DNA of 5,831 nt from positions 1 through 5,831 of the forward strand of contig WQTL01000341.1 in the NCBI GenBank assembly GCA_009786275.1. The letters run 5' to 3'. Of the stretch, positions 1-5,831 are shown piece after piece (within the stretch, counting starts at the first letter, position 1; every line of letters starts with the position of its first letter). A model generated the notes under the pieces. That model saw only the letters and a program-made list of their open reading frames with translations, did not search any database and had not been told where the DNA came from. This stretch comes from Bacillota bacterium (GTDB taxonomy: Bacteria; Bacillota; Clostridia; Oscillospirales; Acutalibacteraceae). Made by a program: the position numbers and the translations under genes.

Positions 1-96
1 AGCGGCAAGGCCATCACCATGGCGGCGCTGGTGGAAACCTACGCCGTGCTGGCGCTGCTCATCTCCATCCTGGCGGTTAACGGCATTCCGGTATAA
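1..96 (+). CDS. ntpK: V-type ATP synthase subunit K (proteolipid c-ring subunit), 3' end only
   Basis: Partial gene open at the left edge; 31 C-terminal residues and a TAA stop at 94-96 are visible. The peptide is one hydrophobic helix containing the motif MAALVETYAVLALLISIL, with a single buried glutamate (codon 34-36). In the V-type proteolipid family the last transmembrane helix carries the essential ion-binding carboxylate (Glu139 in Enterococcus hirae NtpK), and this Glu sits in the matching place. The subunit forms the rotating membrane ring of Vo. Its position directly before ntpE is the expected one. The other helices, which hold the residues that separate Na+ from H+ binding, are outside the window, so the coupling ion cannot be read here. 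An F-type c subunit is unlikely given the V-type genes that follow. Confidence 0.9.
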   Translation, partial: SGKAITMAALVETYAVLALLISILAVNGIPV

Positions 97-115
97 CGAG
101 TCAGGAGGGCGGGAC

Positions 116-685
116 ATGGCTGGCATTGACAATATCCTTGCGAGGATAGAACAGGACAGCGCGGCGAAATGCGCTGAAATTCTGGCGAACGCCAGGGCCG
201 AGGCCGGGGAAATCCTGGCCGCCGCGACGGCGCGGGCCGCACGGGAGAACGAGGCTGCGCTCGCCGAAGCCCGGCGCAAGGCGGAGGCCTGCGTCGCTTC
301 GGCGGGGCCGAGGGCCGCGCAGGACGAGAAGCGCGCGCTGCTGCAAATGAAAAACGAGGTCCTCGGGCAGGCGGCCGCGTCCGCGCTGGCCCGGCTGAGG
401 GCCCTGCCGGAGGCGGAGTATTTCGGCGTGCTCGCCCGGCTGGCCGCGGCATGCGCGCAGGAGGGCCCCGGCGAGATGCGCCTTTCGCAAAGGGACCTCG
501 ACAGGCTTCCGGCGGGCTTCGCCGCAGCGCTGGGGGACATCGCCATCGCGCCCCAGGCCGCCGATATTCCGGACGGCTTCGTCCTCGTATACGGCGACGT
601 GGAGCAGAACTGCACGTTCGGGGCCCTGGTATCCGTGCGGATGGACGACATCAAGGACGCGCTGCATGCCCATATTTTCGCTTGA
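116..685 (+). CDS. ntpE: V-type ATP synthase subunit E (peripheral stalk)
   Basis: Encodes 189 residues, about the normal length for bacterial subunit E. Residues 1 to about 95 are rich in Ala, Glu, Arg and Lys with no helix breakers over long stretches, as expected for the N-terminal helix that pairs with subunit G/H in the peripheral stalk. The start, MAGIDNILARIEQDSAAKCAEILA, is typical of the family. The C-terminal half, from about 100, is the globular domain that holds the top of A3B3 and ends with the family signature GFVLVYGDVEQNCTFGAL followed by a short helix. As part of the stator it keeps the A3B3 head from turning with the shaft. The ATG at 116 has a strong AGGAGG at 103-108 with 7 nt spacing, 19 nt after the ntpK stop. 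Sequence conservation in this family is low, so the call rests on the C-terminal signature, the helix pattern and the gene order together. Confidence 0.93.
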   Translation: MAGIDNILARIEQDSAAKCAEILANARAEAGEILAAATARAARENEAALAEARRKAEACVASAGPRAAQDEKRALLQMKNEVLGQAAASALARLRALPEAEYFGVLARLAAACAQEGPGEMRLSQRDLDRLPAGFAAALGDIAIAPQAADIPDGFVLVYGDVEQNCTFGALVSVRMDDIKDALHAHIFA

Positions 686-693
686 GGGGGTGA
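685..693 (+). promoter_or_regulatory. Extended Shine-Dalgarno site for ntpC
   Basis: AGGGGGTGA differs by one base from AGGAGGTGA, the extended complement of the 16S rRNA 3' end, and ends 6 nt before the ntpC ATG. Its first base is the last base of the ntpE stop codon, so it probably serves re-initiation after ntpE. Confidence 0.6.
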
Positions 694-699
694 GGCCGC

Positions 700-1614
700 A
701 TGGCTGTGACAAACGAAATGGACTACACCTACGCGGTGGCGAGGATACGGGCCAACGAGCTGAGCCTCCTGGGCGCGGCTGACGTCGAGCAGCTGCTTTC
801 CGCGCCGGATTCAGCGGCGGCGGAGAGCCTGCTCGCGGCGAAGGGCTACGCGATGGGCCTGGGGCTGCACGCCGCCCTGAACGAAAAGGCGGCGGAAACC
901 TGGCGGCTGATCGCGGAGATTCTGCCCCGGCGGGAGGGGGCGCGGCCCGGCACGGGCGAGCTGGATTTCCTGCTCGTCAAGAACGATTTCCATAACCTGA
1001 AGGCGCGGCTGAAGGCGATGTTCACCGGCGGCGCGCCGGAGGCGTACCTGATGTTCCCCACCGTGTTCGGCGATGGGGAGCTTGGCGAAGCGCTGCTGTC
1101 CAAACGCTTCGTCGAATTGCCGGAGTGCATGGCCGGGTGCGCGCGGGAGGCCTATGAGCTTCTGGCTAAAACCATGGACGGCCAGCTGGCGGACGCGCTG
1201 ATCGACCGGCAGTGCCTGGAGACGATTCTGTCCATGGCAAGGGCCGCACGCAGCGAGTTCCTCCTGGGGCTCGCGGAAAAAATGTGCGCCTTCGCCAACG
1301 CCAAAATCGCCCTGCGCGCGGAGAGAACCGGCAAGGGGCAGGCTTTTTTGGACAGAGCCCTGTGCAATTGCCCGCCCGTTGACCTCCCGGAGGAGGCGCG
1401 GCGCTCCGGCGCGGCCCTGGAAAAATACTGCGACGACGCGCTGATCGGGTATGTCTCCCCGGCGAAGGGGGCGTATTTCGGCATTGCGCCCCTCGTTGCG
1501 TATGTCCTGGCGAAGGAAGCGGAACTACAGACCGTGCGTATCGTGATGACCTGCCGGAAAAACGCCGTGCCGGCGGAGACGATCCGAAGGAGAGTGAGGC
1601 TGCTTTATGTATAA
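700..1614 (+). CDS. ntpC: V-type ATP synthase subunit C (d/AC39-type rotor connector)
   Basis: Encodes 304 residues, slightly short for a family that is usually about 330. It belongs to the AC39/subunit d family: an all-helical, funnel-shaped protein that sits on the K ring and receives the foot of the D-F shaft, coupling V1 rotation to ion movement. Visible family features are the N-terminal helix MDYTYAVARIRANELSLL, the conserved LVKNDFHNLKARLKAMF block (residues 92-108), the three-fold related helical segments through the middle and the terminal block ELQTVRIVMTCRKNAVPAETIRRRVRLLYV, a standard end for this family. The start follows AGGGGGTGA at 685-693, one mismatch from the extended anti-SD complement, and lies 14 nt after ntpE. 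The last 8 nt overlap the start of the subunit F gene. No frameshift or missing block was seen. Confidence 0.92.
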   Translation: MAVTNEMDYTYAVARIRANELSLLGAADVEQLLSAPDSAAAESLLAAKGYAMGLGLHAALNEKAAETWRLIAEILPRREGARPGTGELDFLLVKNDFHNLKARLKAMFTGGAPEAYLMFPTVFGDGELGEALLSKRFVELPECMAGCAREAYELLAKTMDGQLADALIDRQCLETILSMARAARSEFLLGLAEKMCAFANAKIALRAERTGKGQAFLDRALCNCPPVDLPEEARRSGAALEKYCDDALIGYVSPAKGAYFGIAPLVAYVLAKEAELQTVRIVMTCRKNAVPAETIRRRVRLLYV

Positions 1615-1918
1615 GGTTGCGGTGATGGGCGACCTGGACAGCATCGTGGGTCTTTCGGCGCTGGGGCTGGAGATCTTCCCCACGGAACAGGCGGACGAGG
1701 CGGCGCGGCTGCTGAAACAGCTCGCGGGCAGCGGCTATGCCGTGATTTACGTCACCGAGGCCTTGGCGGCGAGCATACCGGAGGAGATCGCCCGCTACCG
1801 CTACGAGAGGGTTCCGGCGATCATCCTGATTCCCGGCATCGGCGGCAACACGGGCGCGGGCCTTGAGAACGTGCGCGTATCCGTGGAAAAAGCGGTGGGA
1901 ATGGATATTTTGAACTGA
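1607..1918 (+). CDS. ntpG: V-type ATP synthase subunit F (central rotor, E. hirae NtpG equivalent)
   Basis: Encodes 103 residues, normal for the family. Subunit F is a small Rossmann-like protein that binds the middle of subunit D and forms the central rotor of V1; in E. hirae it is called NtpG, while other genomes use atpF or ntpF. Evidence is the N-terminal strand-turn MYKVAVMGDLDSIVGLSALGLEIFPT, the central strand YAVIYVTEALAASIP, the PAIILIPG strand-loop and the C-terminal helix VRVSVEKAVGMDIL, all standard for this family. The ATG lies inside the end of ntpC (overlap 1607-1614), so translation is probably coupled. Two purine-rich stretches lie upstream: AAGGAG at 1587-1592 (14 nt spacing, long) and GTGAGG at 1594-1599 (7 nt, better placed). 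The stop is 10 nt before ntpA. Confidence 0.95.
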   Translation: MYKVAVMGDLDSIVGLSALGLEIFPTEQADEAARLLKQLAGSGYAVIYVTEALAASIPEEIARYRYERVPAIILIPGIGGNTGAGLENVRVSVEKAVGMDILN

Positions 1919-1928
1919 GAGGTGTAGT

Positions 1929-3692
1929 ATGGCCAGCGGAACAATTCTGAAGGTATCGGGGCCCCTTGTGGTCGCCGAAGGCATGAAGGCCGCCAGCATG
2001 TTCGACGTGGTGCGCGTCAGCGGGCGGCGGCTCATCGGCGAGATCATAGAGATGCACGGCGACCGGGCGTCCATACAGGTGTATGAGGAGACCTCGGGCC
2101 TGCGGCCCGGCGAGGCGGTGGAATCCACGGGGGAGCCCATGAGCGTGGAGCTCGGCCCCGGCCTCATCGGCGGCATTTTCGACGGCATCCAGCGCCCCCT
2201 GGACAGCATCCGGGAGATCACGCGCAGCAACAGCCTTCTGCGGGGCGTGGAGGTCGCTTCCCTGGACCGCGACAAGAAATGGCAATTCACGCCTGCCGCG
2301 AAGGCGGGCGACCGGATAGCTGCGGGCGACGTCCTGGGTACCGTGCAAGAGACGGAGGTCGTCTCGCACAAGGTCATGGTCCCGCCGGGCACGCAGGGCA
2401 CGCTGAAGCGCATTGAGGCGGGCGAGTTCACCGTGACGGACACCGTCGCCGTGATCGAAACGGACAAGGGCGAGCAAAGCATCACCCTGATGCAGAAGTG
2501 GCCGGTGCGCCGGGGCAGGCCCTATCAGGCGAAGCTTTCGCCGGACCGGCCGCTGATCACCGGGCAGCGGGTGGTGGATACGCTGTTCCCCATCGCCAGG
2601 GGCGGCGTGGCGGCCATTCCGGGGCCCTTCGGCAGCGGAAAAACCGTCACACAGCACCAGCTGGCCAAATGGGCGGCGGCGGACATCGTGGTGTTCATCG
2701 GCTGCGGCGAGCGCGGCAACGAGATGACCGACGTGCTCAACGAGTTCCCGGAGCTCATCGACCCGCACACCGGCAAATCCATGATGGAGCGCACGGTGCT
2801 CATCGCCAACACCTCCGACATGCCCGTGGCGGCCCGGGAGGCCTCCATCTACACGGGCATCACCATCGCCGAGTATTTCCGCGACATGGGCTATTCCGTG
2901 GCGCTCATGGCGGACTCCACCTCCCGCTGGGCGGAGGCTTTGCGCGAGATGTCGGGCCGGCTGGAGGAGATGCCCGGCGAGGAGGGCTACCCCGCTTACC
3001 TCGGCAGCCGCCTGGCGCAGTTCTACGAGCGGGCCGGGCGGGTGGTCACCCTGGGCGGCCGGGAGGGCACGCTCTCCGTCATCGGCGCGGTTTCGCCCCC
3101 CGGCGGGGACATCTCCGAGCCGGTTTCGCAGGCCACGCTGCGCATCGTCAAGGTGTTCTGGGGCCTGGACGCGAACCTTGCCTACAAGCGCCACTTCCCC
3201 GCCATCAACTGGCTGACGAGCTACTCGCTGTATACCGACACCCTGGGGCAATGGTTCGGCGCGAACGTCTGCGCGGACTGGATGGACTTACGCGCCCGAA
3301 TGATGCGGCTGCTGCAGGACGAGGCGGAGCTGGACGAAATCGTCAAGCTCGTGGGGATGGACGCCCTTTCCCCGGCCGACCGGCTGAAGATGGAGGCCGC
3401 GCGCTCCATCCGGGAGGACTTCCTGCACCAGCTGGCCTACCACGAGGTGGACACCTACACCAGCCTGCAAAAGCAGATGTATATGATGCGCCTGATCCTC
3501 GCCTACTATGACCTGGCGGCGCGGGCCCTGGAGAGGGGCGCCGACATCGAGGCCGTCGCGGCCCTGCCCGCGCGGGAGGCCATCGGGCGCTTCAAGTATG
3601 CCGCGGAGGAGAAGGCGGCGGCGGAATACGAGGCTGTCAACGAAAGACTGAAAGCGGAGACCGCTGAGCTGCTGAAAGGGGGCGAGCGCTGA
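1929..3692 (+). CDS. ntpA: V-type ATP synthase subunit A (catalytic subunit)
   Basis: Encodes 587 residues, full length for the family. This is the catalytic ATPase subunit (EC 7.1.2.2 for H+ or 7.2.2.1 for Na+) of the V1 hexamer. Domains in order: N-terminal beta barrel (about 1-70); the V/A-specific non-homologous bulge (about 115-185); the RecA-like nucleotide-binding domain (about 190-440); the C-terminal helical bundle. Visible catalytic features are the P-loop GPFGSGKT at 232-239 (Lys238, Thr239), GERGNE with Glu261 and Arg262, and Walker B VALMADSTSRWAEALRE with Asp329, followed by the conserved EEMPGEEGYPAYLGSRLAQFYERAG block. Lys238, Glu261 and Arg262 fall at exactly the E. hirae NtpA positions, supporting both function and the chosen start. 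There is no intein in the P-loop region. AGAGG at 1918-1922 precedes the ATG by 6 nt. The TGA shares one base with the ntpB ATG. Confidence 0.99.
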   Translation: MASGTILKVSGPLVVAEGMKAASMFDVVRVSGRRLIGEIIEMHGDRASIQVYEETSGLRPGEAVESTGEPMSVELGPGLIGGIFDGIQRPLDSIREITRSNSLLRGVEVASLDRDKKWQFTPAAKAGDRIAAGDVLGTVQETEVVSHKVMVPPGTQGTLKRIEAGEFTVTDTVAVIETDKGEQSITLMQKWPVRRGRPYQAKLSPDRPLITGQRVVDTLFPIARGGVAAIPGPFGSGKTVTQHQLAKWAAADIVVFIGCGERGNEMTDVLNEFPELIDPHTGKSMMERTVLIANTSDMPVAAREASIYTGITIAEYFRDMGYSVALMADSTSRWAEALREMSGRLEEMPGEEGYPAYLGSRLAQFYERAGRVVTLGGREGTLSVIGAVSPPGGDISEPVSQATLRIVKVFWGLDANLAYKRHFPAINWLTSYSLYTDTLGQWFGANVCADWMDLRARMMRLLQDEAELDEIVKLVGMDALSPADRLKMEAARSIREDFLHQLAYHEVDTYTSLQKQMYMMRLILAYYDLAARALERGADIEAVAALPAREAIGRFKYAAEEKAAAEYEAVNERLKAETAELLKGGER

Positions 3693-5068
3693 TGCCGAAG
3701 GAATACAGGACCATCCAGGAGGTGGCGGGCCCCTTAATGCTCGTGCGGGACGTGCAGGGCGTCGCCTACAACGAATTGGGCGAGATCGAGCTGGAGAACG
3801 GCGAGACGCGCCGCTGCCGGGTGCTGGAGATCAACGGCTCCAACGCCCTGGTGCAGCTGTTCGAGAGCGCCGCCGGGATCAACCTCACGGGCAGCAAGGT
3901 GCGTTTTTCGGGCAGGCAGATGGAGCTGGGCGTCTCGGAGGACATGCTGGGCCGGGTGTTCGACGGCCTGGGCAGGCCCATAGACGGCGGGCCGGACATC
4001 ATCCCCGAGAAACGCCTGGACGTCAACGGGCTGCCCATCAACCCCACCGCCCGCAACTACCCGCAGGAGTTCATCCAGACGGGCGTTTCGGCCATCGACG
4101 GCCTGAACACCCTGGTGCGCGGGCAGAAGCTGCCCATCTTCTCGGCCAGCGGCCTGCCCCACGCGAACCTGGCGGCGCAGATCGCCCGGCAGGCGAAAGT
4201 GCTGGGTACCGGCGAGCAGTTCGCCGTGGTGTTCGCGGCCATGGGCATCACCTTCGAGGAGTCGGACTTCTTCATCAACAGCTTCCGCGAGACCGGGGCC
4301 ATCGACCGCACGGTGCTCTTCGTCAACCTGGCCAACAACCCCGCCATCGAGCGCCTGGCCACGCCCAAGATGGCCCTGACCGCCGCCGAATACCTGGCCT
4401 TCGAGAAGGGCATACACGTGCTGGTCATCCTCACGGACATCACCAACTACGCCGACGCCCTGCGGGAGGTCTCCGCCGCCCGCAAGGAGGTGCCGGGCCG
4501 CAGGGGCTACCCCGGCTATATGTACACGGACCTGGCCTCCATCTACGAGCGGGCGGGCCGCCAGAAGGGCAAGGAGGGCAGCATCACCATGATCCCCATT
4601 CTCTCCATGCCCGAGGACGACAAGACCCATCCCATCCCGGACCTGACCGGCTACATCACCGAGGGGCAGATCATCCTCAGCCGCGAGCTGCACCGCAGGG
4701 GCGTCACCCCGCCCATCGACGTGCTGCCATCGCTTTCCCGCCTGAAGGACAAAGGCATCGGCGAGGGCAAGACCCGCAGGGACCATTCCAACACCACCAA
4801 CCAGCTGTTTTCCGCCTACGCCCGGGGCAAGGACGCCAAAGAGCTCATGGTGATCCTGGGGGAATCCGCCCTGACCGGCATCGATAAGCTCTACGCGAAA
4901 TTCTCGGACGAATTCGAGCGGGCGTATGTCTCCCAGGGCTACGACACCAACCGGAGCATCGAGGAGACCCTGGAGATCGGTTGGAAGCTGCTGCGGATTT
5001 TGCCGCGCGGCGAGCTGAAGCGCGTCAGCGAGGAGCTGCTGGAGGAGCATTACGAATGGCAATCCTGA
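3692..5068 (+). CDS. ntpB: V-type ATP synthase subunit B (non-catalytic subunit)
   Basis: Encodes 458 residues, full length. It alternates with subunit A in the A3B3 hexamer. It is the non-catalytic paralogue: where A has a P-loop, this protein has FSASGLPHANLA (residues 150-161), which lacks the GKT/S element, the hallmark of V-type B. It supplies the arginine finger to the A-site from LPSLSRL, where the Arg is residue 350, the same number as in E. hirae NtpB. The Walker-B-like VLVILTDITNYADALREV (Asp249) and the following RRGYPGYMYTDLASIYERAGR block are fully conserved. The C-terminal bundle ends in ILPRGELKRVSEELLEEHY, normal for the family. The ATG overlaps the ntpA stop (TGATG), with AAAGGGGG at 3675-3682 as ribosome site. 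The last 13 nt overlap ntpD. The A/B pair is what separates this enzyme from F-type alpha/beta. Confidence 0.99.
   Translation: MPKEYRTIQEVAGPLMLVRDVQGVAYNELGEIELENGETRRCRVLEINGSNALVQLFESAAGINLTGSKVRFSGRQMELGVSEDMLGRVFDGLGRPIDGGPDIIPEKRLDVNGLPINPTARNYPQEFIQTGVSAIDGLNTLVRGQKLPIFSASGLPHANLAAQIARQAKVLGTGEQFAVVFAAMGITFEESDFFINSFRETGAIDRTVLFVNLANNPAIERLATPKMALTAAEYLAFEKGIHVLVILTDITNYADALREVSAARKEVPGRRGYPGYMYTDLASIYERAGRQKGKEGSITMIPILSMPEDDKTHPIPDLTGYITEGQIILSRELHRRGVTPPIDVLPSLSRLKDKGIGEGKTRRDHSNTTNQLFSAYARGKDAKELMVILGESALTGIDKLYAKFSDEFERAYVSQGYDTNRSIEETLEIGWKLLRILPRGELKRVSEELLEEHYEWQS
5041..5047 (+). promoter_or_regulatory. Ribosome binding site that fixes the ntpD start
   Basis: GGAGGAG lies inside the last codons of ntpB and ends 8 nt before the ATG at 5056. 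No comparable site sits in front of the alternative TTG at 4981. Together with the conserved N-terminus this decides the start. Being inside ntpB, it implies that ribosomes finishing ntpB can restart on ntpD. Confidence 0.75.
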
Positions 5069-5706
5069 ATGTAAACCCCACCCGCATGGAGCTGCAGGGG
5101 CTCAAGCGCAAGCTCGTCACCGCCCGCAGGGGCCACAAACTCCTGAAGGACAAACGCGACGAGCTCATGCGCATTTTCCTCGAAATGGTGCGGGAGAACC
5201 GGGCCCTGCGCGTGGAGGTGGAGGCGGCGCTCACGGCCTCGAACCGCCACATGGCGGTGGCGCGCGGCGTGATGCCCAGGGAAGCCCTGGACGCCGCGCT
5301 CATGCTACCCAAGCAGGCCCTCGAGCTGGAGATCACGGAGAAAAACGTGATGAGCGTCCTCATCCCCGTGTATCAGGCGAAGTTCCGGACGGCGGACGAG
5401 AACGACATCTACTCCTACGGCTACGCATTTACGTCAAGCGACCTGGACGACGCCGTGGCGTCGCTGGCGGACGTGCTGCCCAAGCTCATCCGGCTGGCCG
5501 AGGTAGAGAAATCCTGCCAGCTGATGGCCGCCGAAATCGAAAAGACGCGCCGCCGGGTCAACGCCCTGGAGCACGTCATGATCCCGCAATACGAGGAGAC
5601 CATCCGCTATATCACCATGAAGCTGGACGAGAACGAACGCAGCGCCACCACGCGCCTGATGAAGGTGAAGGACATGATGCTGCAGGCGGCGCATGAGTAT
5701 GCGTAG
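5056..5706 (+). CDS. ntpD: V-type ATP synthase subunit D (central shaft)
   Basis: Encodes 216 residues, about the usual length. Subunit D is the long antiparallel coiled coil turning inside A3B3, carrying subunit F and resting on subunit C. The N-terminal signature NVNPTRMELQGLKRKL followed by RRGHKLLKDKRDELM (residues 5-38) is diagnostic. The middle contains the short globular insertion around YSYGYAFTSSDLDDAV, and the C-terminal helix carries RRRVNALEHVMIPQYEETIRYITMKLDENERSATTRLMKVK. The frame is also open to a TTG at 4981, but the 25 extra residues would be an out-of-phase reading of ntpB and do not resemble the family. The ATG at 5056 gives the standard MAxLNVNPTR start and has GGAGGAG at 5041-5047. 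It overlaps ntpB by 13 nt. The C-terminus looks complete, so the nearby insertion-element remnant has not cut the gene. Confidence 0.97.
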   Translation: MAILNVNPTRMELQGLKRKLVTARRGHKLLKDKRDELMRIFLEMVRENRALRVEVEAALTASNRHMAVARGVMPREALDAALMLPKQALELEITEKNVMSVLIPVYQAKFRTADENDIYSYGYAFTSSDLDDAVASLADVLPKLIRLAEVEKSCQLMAAEIEKTRRRVNALEHVMIPQYEETIRYITMKLDENERSATTRLMKVKDMMLQAAHEYA

Positions 5707-5831
5707 GGCAGTCTCATCATATTTAAAATAAGTATTTCCTTTTCGTCCATGCAGATCATAGGGACTTCGGGGTCGTAAGGTTGTGAATAAACGTCAAGAA
5801 CGTCTTCCATACGGGCCACAAATTCAGCGTT
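5607..5831 (-). pseudogene. IS630-family transposase remnant, truncated after the first catalytic Asp; start beyond the right edge
   Basis: Read on the minus strand from the right edge, the frame is open with no start in the window and begins NAEFVARMEDVLDVYSQPYD, continuing PEVPMICMDEK. This is the characteristic IS630-family block that joins the N-terminal DNA-binding part to the DDE catalytic domain; the Asp of CMDEK (codon 5745-5747) matches the first catalytic acidic residue. Homology stops after the Lys codon at 5739. Beyond it the frame runs on through the junction and the antisense of ntpD to a TAG at 5607-5609, giving residues unlike any transposase. The second Asp and final Asp/Glu of the triad are therefore missing and the protein should be inactive. 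The other two minus frames do not resume the expected sequence, so this is truncation rather than a simple frameshift. The family call comes from recognising the motif, not from a search. Confidence 0.78.
5707..5738. other. AT-rich junction between the ATPase operon and the transposase remnant; no terminator seen
   Basis: These 32 nt separate the ntpD stop codon from the last recognisable transposase codon. They include an AT-only run at 5719-5730 that stands out from the GC-rich operon. I see no GC-rich hairpin followed by a T run on either strand, so no intrinsic terminator for the operon can be placed here. The breakpoint of the insertion-element fragment should lie within or at the edge of this stretch. 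Exact ends, a target-site duplication (IS630 elements use TA) or a terminal inverted repeat cannot be identified from one side only. Confidence 0.5.

Noticed and set aside
1166..2485. Minus-strand open frame of 439 codons spanning the ntpC-F-A junctions
   Set aside because: It is antisense to three conserved genes, is Arg/Ser/Pro-rich and has no recognisable motif; a compositional artefact.
2600..2660. Possible intein in the ntpA P-loop, as known in some archaeal and yeast homologues
   Set aside because: The P-loop and flanking sequence are continuous, and total length and motif positions match intein-free A subunits.
1821..3251. Long open frame of 476 codons on the minus strand, antisense to ntpA
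   Set aside because: It is the shadow of a GC-rich gene: its protein is Arg/His/Gly/Ala/Leu-rich low-complexity sequence with no recognisable domain, while the opposite strand is a fully conserved catalytic subunit.
2498..3511. Plus-strand open frame of 337 codons in another frame of ntpA
   Set aside because: The protein is Gly/Arg/His-rich low complexity, typical of the off-frame reading of a GC-rich gene, and ntpA is clearly the real product.
4981..5055. Upstream TTG start that would add 25 residues to subunit D
   Set aside because: The added residues overlap conserved ntpB codons and do not match the D family; the ATG at 5056 has its own ribosome site and gives the standard N-terminus.
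3734..5062. Long open frame of 442 codons on the minus strand, antisense to ntpB
   Set aside because: Same GC-bias effect. It lies wholly within ntpB, shows no family motif and has no sign of its own ribosome site or operon context.
5700..5740. Frameshift rather than truncation of the transposase
   Set aside because: The two other minus-strand frames after 5739 were read: one stops within a few codons and the other gives residues unlike the usual continuation of the DDE domain.
5761..5774. Small inverted repeat, GAC-TTCGGG-GTC, as a possible terminator
   Set aside because: The stem is only about 3-4 bp, has no T run on either strand and lies within the recognisable transposase coding block.

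Overview
The window is almost entirely one co-directional (+ strand) operon for a bacterial V-type (A/V-type) rotary ATPase. The gene order is subunit K (3' end only), E, C, F, A, B, D, the same K-E-C-F(G)-A-B-D order as the ntp operon of Enterococcus hirae and many other Firmicutes. Genes are separated by 19 nt or less or overlap, so a single polycistronic transcript with coupled translation is expected. The promoter and the genes for subunits I (a) and G/H are not in the window; the operon enters from the left edge.

Layout: 1-96 end of ntpK (last transmembrane helix with the ion-carrying Glu); 116-685 ntpE (peripheral stalk); 700-1614 ntpC (rotor-to-c-ring connector); 1607-1918 subunit F (ntpG in E. 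hirae naming); 1929-3692 ntpA (catalytic, intact P-loop); 3692-5068 ntpB (non-catalytic, degenerate P-loop plus arginine finger); 5056-5706 ntpD (central shaft). A3B3 with D and F forms the V1 motor, C couples the shaft to the K ring in the membrane, and E is part of the stator. The complex either hydrolyses ATP to pump H+ or Na+, or makes ATP from an ion gradient; the ion cannot be decided because most of subunit K is outside the window.

The right end (5707-5831) differs. It is visibly less GC-rich (about 42% by hand count, against a clearly GC-rich operon) and carries, on the minus strand, a piece of an IS630-family transposase. That piece loses recognisable homology just after its first catalytic Asp-Glu and ends almost against the ntpD stop codon. 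It looks like the edge of a decayed or truncated insertion element that has replaced the normal downstream region of the operon.

The organism is probably a high-GC member of the Firmicutes (Clostridia-like), judged from the ntp-type gene order, strong Shine-Dalgarno sites and an E. hirae-like A/B pair; this is inference, and another anaerobic bacterium with the same operon type is possible. I found no new biological system: the ATPase is canonical, and the one point of real interest is the operon/transposon junction.
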